A program made the position numbers and the translations under genes. From Odiellus spinosus (taxonomy: Eukaryota > Arthropoda > Arachnida > Opiliones > Phalangiidae): a stretch of 64,000 nt of DNA. Location: contig OY987231.1 in NCBI GenBank assembly GCA_963920705.1, positions 22,855,024 to 22,919,023 on the forward strand, read 5' to 3'. Below are positions 56,714-64,000 of this stretch, piece by piece. Numbering within the stretch: the first letter of the stretch is position 1; every line of letters starts with the position of its first letter. The notes beneath the pieces were generated by a model that saw only the letters and a list, made by a program, of their open reading frames with translations, was not told the origin of the DNA and did not search any database.

Positions 56714-57139
56714 GTAAAGGGAGAATGAAACGCAAAATTTTAACATTAATACCTTAATCGTTTAAATAAGCGTAATTTACTAGTAAACCATTTTTATAAA
56801 CAATCAGGGTTGTCACAGGTCAGGGAAAAGTTAGAGAATTTTAAAATGAACCAAAAACGTCAGGGAATTTTAAGAAATTTTAAAAAGTTAGGGAAAAGTC
56901 AGGGAATTTAAAGATGGTATAGATTAGAACAAAGATACGCGTGCAAAAAGTTTGGCGAACGCGATTATATAAAAAATATAAGGTTAAAAATTGGGTAGTA
57001 TTAGCCGAAACCGTCAGGGAAAATCGTTGGAAAAGGGCAGGGAAACTTAAAAAGTTAGAGAATTTCAATCTGAAAAAACTGTGGCTTTAAAAATATTAAT
57101 TTTTTGAACGATTTTTCCGTCAATGCATTCTCTCTTTAA
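56714..57139. mobile_element. TTAA-type MITE carrying nested family A
   Basis: Left GTAA plus AGGGAGAATGAAACGC; right GCATTCTCTCT plus TTAA. The family A copy sits inside, leaving ~145 bp of host element. Confidence 0.75.
56805..57085 (+). mobile_element. MITE family A, copy 4, right end truncated
   Basis: Starts CAGGGTTGTCACAGG. It lacks the ~45-bp part around CTCAGCTGACGGCGTGTCAG and stops at AAACTGTGGC, six bases short of the terminal CAACCCTG-type end. Otherwise as copy 1. Confidence 0.82.
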
Positions 57140-57545
57140 TGTAATGTTAAAAACACTTACCAAATACTCTACAAATAAAGCAAAATTATCAAATTTGTTG
57201 TATACCTAGGAACCTTTGGGCGTGACTTCCAAAAACTTGAGATTAAACATAATAATTTACCGCTAGTTTTAGCTCTAATTCATTTATTATGTTTTTTCAC
57301 GCTCTATTCCATCCTTATTATAAGTCACGTGGTACTAGTTGGCTTCCAATCGTTTTAAGTGTCCAATAAATTTAGTCTAATCTTGCAAAAAAATAAAAAC
57401 TATACCCTTATCCGCCTCAGATAAAATTTAGTCGTTAAAATGAATTTGTTGTGACCCTCCAAAAAAATTTTTGAATCGGTCCTTAAATGTGGGTCTTGTT
57501 CGGAAAAACATTCAAAAATATTTCAGAAGGTCAAATAAGATTTGC
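57140..57545. other. No recognisable feature
   Basis: A GTCACGTGG word at 57325. Nothing else. Confidence 0.5.
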
Positions 57546-57600
57546 AGGTACTATTTTTTCCCCTACGAGGTTTAAACGTTATGTATCACTACGCCTTATT
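57546..57600 (+). repeat. Dispersed 50-bp motif, instance 12
   Basis: GGTACTATTTTTTCC, CCTACGAGG, TTTAAACGTTATGTATCACT, ACGCC. Confidence 0.72.
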
Positions 57601-57755
57601 ATTATATTCATTGCCAAAACTAAGTTTGTAAATTTTCAATTATGTTTTTCATTGTTTCAATGAATATTTCTTAACTACTTAATTAATCCAGTGATTAATT
57701 TTTACCTTAACATTATTACCAGAAGCGTTCGTGCGCGACTTTTTTTTGACAGTTT

Positions 57756-58418
57756 TTAAAGGGAGATTGACATGGAAATTATTATTTATTGAAAATGGGT
57801 CTATTTCTGCGTTGTAAACTTTTTGAAAAGATATTTTCATCTTCAGGGGATGAGAAAAACGCGGGAAATGTGTGGTAGCGAGAATACGCGAAAGTAAAGG
57901 GAGAATGTAATCTTAAGTTGGTTTTTTATCGATTACTTCTCGTTTGAATAGGCCCAATCCACTTGCTAAAAAATTAGAAACAAATATTAAACTAGAAATA
58001 AATTTAAAACTTAACTAGAAATTAGGCTTAGCTGGGTTCATGGAGCTGAATTCCTTCATATTGATGGGTATGCAACCAATAAGGAAGGGTCCCTCGTTAA
58101 GGCGAGATCTCCGATAACATTCGATTGGAAACTAAGCCTATTTTCCCGATAAGTTTTAAAATTATTTCTAGTTTAATATTTTGTCAATTTTTTATAGGTC
58201 GATATAAACCTTTATTTCATTATCCCTTTAAATTCAACGAACTATTTTTATAGTTAGAATTTACGTAGATAATAATCAATATATGAAGTGATTTTTATGT
58301 TAATTTAATGAGATTTTGATTTTAAATCGTGTCTGTAGTCATCCTACCGTGCAGTCTATGAATATATAATTTTTTTCCCCTTTCTTTATTTTCTTTGAAA
58401 CGTCTATTATCCCTTTAA
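57756..58418. mobile_element. Possible outer TTAA element enclosing a family F copy
   Basis: TTAAAGGGAGATTGACATGG at 57756 and CTATTATCCCT plus TTAA ending 58418 could be its two ends, with the next feature inserted inside. Supported only by the outer ~10 bases. Confidence 0.4.
57894..58231. mobile_element. TTAA element family F, 338 bp
   Basis: Left GTAA plus AGGGAGAATGTAATC; right TTTCATTATCCCT plus TTAA. Interior: AAACTAGAAATAAATTTAAA, TTAGGCTTAGCTGGGTTCAT, GGCGAGATCTCC, AACTAAGCCTATTTTCC. Length is within one base of the reference copy. Confidence 0.85.
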
Positions 58419-59179
58419 ATTTTAAATTTAGTTAATTAGTACTAACTTATAACCGCGGGCAAAGTTTTGACGCTTAATTGAGACATTGGCAGGTTTTTTT
58501 TTCTTATTTAGTAATTTAAAAAAAAAAAACTGGTTTTGATCTTTGAGAATTTTCTAATTTTTATTTTCTGATTTTAATTTGGGTTTAAATCTGGCTAATC
58601 TTTTTGCTATACTTTATAACACTCGGCAGACACTCACGTGGCTTTTTTAGACCCCTGTTAACATTGTCCATTGAATTTGTTTCTCATTCAATAGATGAAA
58701 TTTCTTTACTTTTTTCAAGTTTATAAAATATCTTTGAAAACTTGTTTTAATTATTGTAGGTATAAAATAACCCCGCCCAGGTTTTTTTTCTTCAATTAAA
58801 TAAGTTTTATCTCTACAAAACCCTCTTTAAATTCTTATCACCTTATTTTGAGTAGAGATAATCAAAGATAATAAAGTTATTTTACCAAACTTTACGAGCA
58901 CACGCGGCGCATGCCTCGCTAGATTTTTTTTTTTTTTTTTTTTTAAGTTATGTCATGTACTGGCAATAAAAATTTAACTTTTAACCGTTTCTTTTGACAT
59001 TCCTTACATAATCGATCCCAATCGGAATTTTCAACGGAGCTCAAAGGTATAGAGTATGATCAAATCAAATATGTAAAGGAAAATTCTTTATCGTTGAACC
59101 AAAAGTTGATAACTTAATTCCAAAAAGTAATTAACCCTTGGCAGTAGCAAACTTATCTGGCGTAAGAGAGAGCATTCAT
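58419..59179. other. No recognisable feature
   Basis: T-rich, including a run of about 19 T near 58926-58944. Confidence 0.5.
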
Positions 59180-59608
59180 TTGATCCATTGAACTTACTCT
59201 AAAAGTAGGCTTAACAACGATCCATTGAACTTACTACGAAAAGTAGGCTTAACAACGATCCATTGAACTTACTACGAAAAGTAGGCTTAACAACGATCCA
59301 TTGAACTTACTACGAAAAGTAGGCTTAACAACGATCCATTGGACTTACTACGAAAAGTAGGCTTAACAACGATCCATTGAACTTACTACGAAAAGTAGGC
59401 TTAACAACGATCCATTGAACTTACTACGAAAAGTAGGCTTAACAACGATCCATTGGACTTACTACGAAAAGTAGGCTTAACAACGATCCATTGAACTTAC
59501 TACGAAAAGTAGGCTTAACAACGATCCATTGAACTTACTCGAAATGTAGGCTTAACAACGATCCATTGAACTTAGTACGAAAAGTAGGCTTAACAACGAT
59601 CCATTGAA
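59180..59608 (+). repeat. 38-bp tandem array, about 11 units
   Basis: Unit: AACAACGATCCATTGAACTT, ACTACGAAAAGTAGGCTT. Eleven full units and a stub. Most are identical; the fifth and eighth read CATTGGACTT. First and last units are diverged, as expected for an array growing from within. Units abut directly, so there are no spacers and it is not CRISPR-like. Confidence 0.95.
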
Positions 59609-60188
59609 GTTAGACCAATCAGGCGCGTATTTGATATTATGAAATCTCTAAGTGAAACTCAAGATTTTATTTCTTTGGCATTTCATTCCCGTGTTACGGT
59701 TTCTGTTAATATTAGGGGCGGGTATATGGTTTTGATCTCCTCGCAAATTCCCTTATGGCTATCTTTAGTTCAAAATTAAGTGCTATATAAGACAAGATTC
59801 GGCTTCTCCAATTTTTGAGATTTTTACGACATAAAAAAAACCACTTTCGATAAATTGAAATTTAGTTATTTTTCTTGGAAACCACGACGTCTCTTATCAA
59901 ATGTTACCATCTTAATGCGATTATTTTCACAGTATTTTTCCCTTCAATGTTTTATGGGTTTCTAGACCGGTCTGATAGTGTTTAATTTAGTTTTTAGGCC
60001 TAGTTTTCACAAAGTTTACGCCTATAATTTAATCTTAAAGTTGTCTTGTTCAATCGATAGGCCTAGGGCTATTAAAAATGGACACTCATCTTAAGAATAA
60101 TAAAAAATTCTGGTTTTCATAGCGTCCTCTAACGGCAAATTAATTTAAGGCCTAAACAATATGATACATCCCATTCATTTTGTATTAA
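59609..60188. other. No recognisable feature
   Basis: Nothing recognised. Confidence 0.5.
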
Positions 60189-60590
60189 ATTCGAATTAGG
60201 CTTAACGTAAATAATTACTGACTTCATTAAACTCGTTTTAGGCTTAGCGTATAAGTTAAGCCCATAGATATATGAAAAATGAACTAGATCCACAATTCTT
60301 TTTAACGTCAATGTACAATATAGCTTTTTTCCCTGCCTTTGACTATACAAATTTCACGCGCCAGAGGAGGACGTCCCCCTTTGGCGCGTGACATTTGTAC
60401 AGTCAAAGGCGAGCATTAGCGCGGGAAATATTTTCTATTCCTGACATTTTTGGCGCGTGAAATTTGTAGAGTCAAAGGCGAGAATTAGCGCGGGAAAATA
60501 TTTTCTATTCCTGACATTTTTGGCGCGTGACTTTGGTATATAGTTCATTTTTCATATATCCACGGTTAAGCCTAATTTAGGCCTAACTGA
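60189..60590. mobile_element. Composite foldback with E2F-like sites
   Basis: Outer inverted pair: GATATATGAAAAATGAAC (60267) and GTTCATTTTTCATATATC (60543), each followed outward by AGGCTTA/TAAGCCT words. Inner pair: CTTTGACTATACAAATTTCA with CGCGCCA (60335-60363) and its complement at 60382-60409. To the right a ~69-bp unit is repeated, giving TTTGGCGCG at 60380, 60450 and 60519 and GCGCGGGAAA at 60421 and 60488; both words fit the E2F consensus. Borders are approximate. Confidence 0.7.
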
Positions 60591-60923
60591 TTTTAATGAA
60601 TACAAAAACATCGTTATATTTACATCTTTGAAATGAAAACTAGAAGCGCAACTTAGATATAATATATTTTAGGTGACGTGTAAAGATATAATGTTTCCAT
60701 TTTTAATCTGCAGTCATTCATCTATAAATTCGGGATAGGGTATATTTAACTTAAAATTAAGTCATTATCTACATTTCCATCCCATTTCCATCGCTTCAAG
60801 CCTAACATAATGATAATGTGCTTTTTTTGTAAATCCTAAAATAATGATAAAAAAAACTTAATAAATTATTTTAGGGTTTTCACCCCATCCAAATACTTCA
60901 ATATGATTTTTCCAATTTTTTCT
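60591..60923. other. No recognisable feature
   Basis: Nothing recognised. Confidence 0.5.
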
Positions 60924-61319
60924 TTAAAGGGAGAATGCAACACGTTAAACAAGTTTTTTACAGTCAGTTTCTGGTTTAAATAAGCCTAATCCACTAATAA
61001 AACAAAATTAAAATGAATATTCTCAAAAAATAGGCTTAAGTGATCAACAGAGAGTTTGAATTCGTCAAAGCTAGCCCTTCTTAAGCCTAAGTGTTTGAAA
61101 CGTACACTGAAAAGCGTACCTTTCTCGCGTGATTCGACGGAGACTCTTTAACGGCGAGGTATTAAACTCTCATTGAATCCCCGTTAAGCCTTTTTTCCAA
61201 ATAAGTTAAAAATTGATTTCTATATCATTATTTGTTTGTAAATTCATTCGATGAAGTGTTAGGCCTATTTAAACGATAAAGGATAGAAAAATACTTGTGG
61301 GGTTTCATTCTCCCTTTAA
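60924..61319. mobile_element. TTAA element family F, 396 bp
   Basis: TTAAAGGGAGAATGCAAC at left; GGGGTTTCATTCTCCCT plus TTAA at right. TAAGCCTAATCCACTAATAA and AAAAATAGGCTTAAGTG inside; a GTTTGAA/TTCGTC centre unlike the other copies. Confidence 0.85.
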
Positions 61320-61685
61320 TCACCTCGAGAATTGTGTAAAGAATAATTTTGTAGGATGCGAAAATTTTAATTTTATCTCCTTGATACGGTTCCTTAGAGA
61401 TGAAGATGAAGATTGGGGGGAGGAGTGGCGCTTTAATTTAGTATTTCGGTAAGCGTAAAGAATTATTTCGCCTTTTTCAATTGGCTTCGCGAGTCTTAGA
61501 TCTGATAGCGTCACGCGTTGGCCACCAAAGCTAGTTTATTCTCGAAGATCTTGGCTTTCGTACGTGTGTCAACCCCTCCAATTCTACGCCAACTTCGATT
61601 AATTCTCTCTTAATCTATGTCTTAATCGCCCCATACGCCATGCTGCTTTTTTTTAATCATTGATATAGATGGAAATGTTTGAAAT
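61320..61685. other. No recognisable feature
   Basis: A 64-codon minus frame (61320-61514) overlaps the element edge and has no recognisable domain. Confidence 0.45.
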
Positions 61686-61985
61686 TTAGTTAAGCCTAAT
61701 TTAAAATTTATTGATTTTTAATGGATAGTCGGGGTTATATGGAGGTTTCCAAGATGTGGTCCTTTTAATTAGTTTTATTATTAAACGGACCACGTCTTGG
61801 GTATATAATTAAATGAATATGCAGTTCGATTTTCTTGATATTGTTTTAGTTAAGCCTAATTTAAAATTTATTAATTTTTAATGGATAGTCGGCGTTATAT
61901 GGAGGTTTCCAAGATGTGGTCCTTTTAATTAGTTTTATTATTAAACGGACCACGTCTTGGGCAACTAATTAAATAAATATGCAAA
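61686..61985 (+). repeat. 160-bp tandem duplication with a hairpin in each unit
   Basis: Units start at TTAGTTAAGCCTAATTTAAA (61686, 61846), nearly identical for 130 bp. Each holds CCAAGATGTGGTCC and GGACCACGTCTTGG, 14-bp arms with one mismatch around a 25-bp AT loop. Confidence 0.93.
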
Positions 61986-62579
61986 TATATTTTGATTTAA
62001 ATGAAATTTTTAAGGGGGATACTTGTTAGGAAATAGACAATTTTAATTTCTGTTAAAGATGTGTTAAATTTTAAAACTCACGAGCTGCGTTCACACTTCA
62101 GACTTTGAATCCATTTTTAACCGTTTTGGAAAGGTCAAATTATAAAATTTTGGGGTCACCCGCGTAGACCTTTGATTAAAAAACAATATTAATGTCTTTA
62201 AAAGTCGATTTTTGAACTGTTGAAAGGTTATCACGACTTTTTAGTCAAAATGATAAAGAAAGAGTTGCCCTTGAACAATTTTAAATTTAATCCCAATCTC
62301 ATTCTCATCACCCCGTGCGAACTCGACTTTGTCGTAAGGAATTCCGAAGACATATTCTAAAGTGTTATTCGGTCTTAAATTTCGAGAGACGTCGAACCTA
62401 AAAGGTACCAGACTCTAAACCTCCATAAAGAATTCCTAACAAATAAAACAGGTTTAAATTTTTTGCCATTTTCCATTTCATTTTGTCTCCTTAGAAAATA
62501 AATTTTAAGATCAACGAAGATTTTCAAATAAGAATGCGCGCTTGCAAATAAATTAGCCAATGAAATAATTCATTCAGAA
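61986..62579. other. No recognisable feature
   Basis: Nothing recognised. Confidence 0.5.
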
Positions 62580-63115
62580 ATTATTGACGAGTTGTTTATT
62601 CGAGCGCAACAACCAATGATATCAATAGATGGTTAAATAGACAAAGAATTCTTAGAAAACACGTCGTCTGCTTATAAAATCTTTTAGCGCCCCTGGTGGT
62701 GGCGAAAGTTTTACCTTATTCCTTATTGTTTAGTCAAAAACAACCAGCCTCCAAAACTAAAGTCCATGGCCTTTGTATACATTATCTTCCATTACTTAGA
62801 CAAAATTTTCTCGTGATTCATCTTGTTTATTCAAATACAACCAATCCTCGAATATATATATATCGAAGAAGGTTTAGTTTACTGCATCAATCCAGGTATA
62901 CATTTACCTTCGTTATCTCTAAATACTTAAACAAAACATTCGCGTGATCCATCCCAAAATTGATAATAAATTTATTTGGTCAAATACAACCAATGAAGGT
63001 TTTTTATGTTTTGAATATGTTTACGAGGCACATGTCCAATCAAGTCAAGTCCTAGTATACCTCCATTATCTTTAATTCATTTAACATAACGTTCGCGTGA
63101 TCAAGTTTGTAGAAA
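62580..63115 (+). repeat. Three or four diverged ~150-bp tandem units
   Basis: Recurring words in the same order: TTGTTTATTCAAATACAACC with AAT (near 62590, 62728, 62824, 62978), GTATACATT or GTATACCTCC, ATTATCTT or GTTATCTC, ACATTCGCGTGATCCAT (near 62810, 62935, 63090). Identity is low; an old array. Confidence 0.65.
62685..62704. promoter_or_regulatory. CTCF-like word
   Basis: TAGCGCCCCTGGTGGTGGCG resembles the CTCF core GCGCCCCCTGGTGG but lacks one C, which changes the spacing. Listed as a weak candidate only. Confidence 0.15.
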
Positions 63116-64000
63116 TTGCTCCGGGGAAAATCTACGAAAAAATTCTTGAAAAAAAATAAAAATTTATTTTTTCATCGTAGCTAGATTTTAAGTTGGAGGA
63201 TGATGTACGTTGCTAAGCTCTTTCTCTCTCGGGTCCTCGATTGTTGGCCCCGAGGCGTCGGGTTCGCGGCATCGTCGTCGATTATAAGCTGTAGGTATTC
63301 CGTGTGCCTCGCGTTTGTTATGGTAATTGAGATTCTGGCTCTCGGGCGAACAAGGCGGGTATAATAATTTCGCCCAACTCTCCCCGATCATAAAGTAGAC
63401 ATCTCAATCAAGCTCCTAGCCGAGGGATAGAAAAATGAAAGAAAAACTACTCGCGGCACGCAGGTGGGAATCTCTATCTCTTCGCCACCCAAGGTCTTTT
63501 ACAGCTGCTAAAAGAAATACCTCGTCTAGCTATAAGGTGGCCCGACGCCGTGTATGTTCTTCTTTGCGCAAAAAGTTTTATAACCTATCATAGAATCAAC
63601 TTAACGAAGCCGCCATTTTAAAACCCGCGCCGTGTGGCCACTATAATAGTGTTTTTAAACCCATCGCCTATCTAGAAGGTTTTTTGGGTTACGCGGTTTG
63701 AAGGTTCTCGGGCGGAATGTCTCGCCAAGTCCCAATCAAAGATCTGTCGCCGACAAACGGCTGGTTGATTGAAGCGCCATCTCTGTGTCACGGGTTTAAT
63801 ACGTGGTTTAGATAGCACCTCCCCCTTTTTTCCACCTCGTCTCGAGACTGGAGGTCACGCGCGTAACACGTGCGTCGATAAACGTATCCCCCCCTTTCCC
63901 CCAACACCTCGAGATTAGAGATCACTTGCAAATTGATATAATTGGCTAAAATATGACGTTTCACGAGCGAATTTGAAAATGGCGCGAATTGGATTTTGGG
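63116..64000. other. GC-richer terminal block, possible approach to a gene
   Basis: From about 63190 the sequence has many more CpG and C/G runs than anywhere upstream. GCCGCCATTTTAAAACCCGC at 63609 resembles a YY1-type GCCGCCATTTT word, and AATGGCGCGAA occurs at 63977. A 67-codon minus frame (63188-63391) is open, but I recognise no domain and no splice sites were established. It may be an exon, a promoter-proximal region or another repeat. Confidence 0.3.

Noticed and set aside
59180-59608. CRISPR-like array
   Set aside because: Units are directly adjacent with no spacers, in an evidently eukaryotic setting; it is a plain tandem repeat.
62685-62704. Functional CTCF insulator
   Set aside because: One base short of the core consensus and a single site; left as a weak candidate.
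63188-63391. 67-codon minus frame in the GC-richer end
   Set aside because: Length is unremarkable at this composition and no domain or splice sites could be shown.
1-64000. tRNA or rRNA genes
   Set aside because: I looked for a GGTTCGAATCC-type B box with a cloverleaf and for rRNA-like blocks and found none; a covariance-model search could still reveal decayed copies.

Overview
The window looks like about 64 kb of AT-rich (roughly two-thirds A+T by eye) nuclear DNA from a large-genome animal. It is intergenic or deep-intronic. I find no gene I can name: no rRNA or tRNA that I could recognise, no long open reading frame (the longest frames lie inside short-period tandem repeats), and no run of exons with a shared theme. 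Two loci carry short TTAGG runs, the arthropod telomere pentamer, inside larger repeats. That is a weak hint of an arthropod and nothing more.

What fills the window is small non-autonomous DNA transposons and tandem arrays. The main layer is a group of elements flanked by TTAA, with ends AGGGAGAATGAAA or AGGGATAATGAAA. I can pair about 16 left and right ends (e.g. 5640-6036, 6500-6982, 12362-12698, 41373-41772, 52183-52582, 60924-61319), and more ends remain unpaired. Several of these carry younger insertions: 27885-28883 and 39870-40474 each hold a copy of one ~430-bp element, 56714-57139 holds a CAGGGTTG element, and 53111-53474 holds a CAGGAACGG element. Other families are: B (four copies, 338 bp, 7-bp target duplications), A (CAGGGTTGCCACAGG ends, four copies, one broken by a 281-bp insert with its own 7-bp duplication), N (CAGGGTGACC ends, two copies), D, E, L, and a 162-bp element with an 8-bp duplication at 22722-22883.

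Tandem arrays: 24 units of 30 bp at 26613-27345, most holding a canonical heat-shock element; a 30-bp AT array with 21 ATGCAAAT octamers at 54440-55200; a 38-bp array at 59180-59608; three arrays of ~43 bp built on the same GGTCAGGGAA/TTTGAAAATT theme (16895-17330, 31385-31960, 37021-37447); three identical 100-bp units at 7761-8060; and many two- or three-copy duplications with periods of 100-180 bp.

Two dispersed motifs are not explained by these families. One of ~50 bp occurs 12 times (core TTTAACATTAGGTATTAAT then CCGCC). The other, of ~45 bp, occurs six times (AAGTACTTTCACGA, GCGCGAAA, often CAATCACGTG). A ~295-bp sequence with paired CRE sites and an E-box occurs twice (21593, 34615). 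The last 0.8 kb is richer in G+C and may approach a gene. Family placement rests on ends and target duplications only; no transposase is present in the window.
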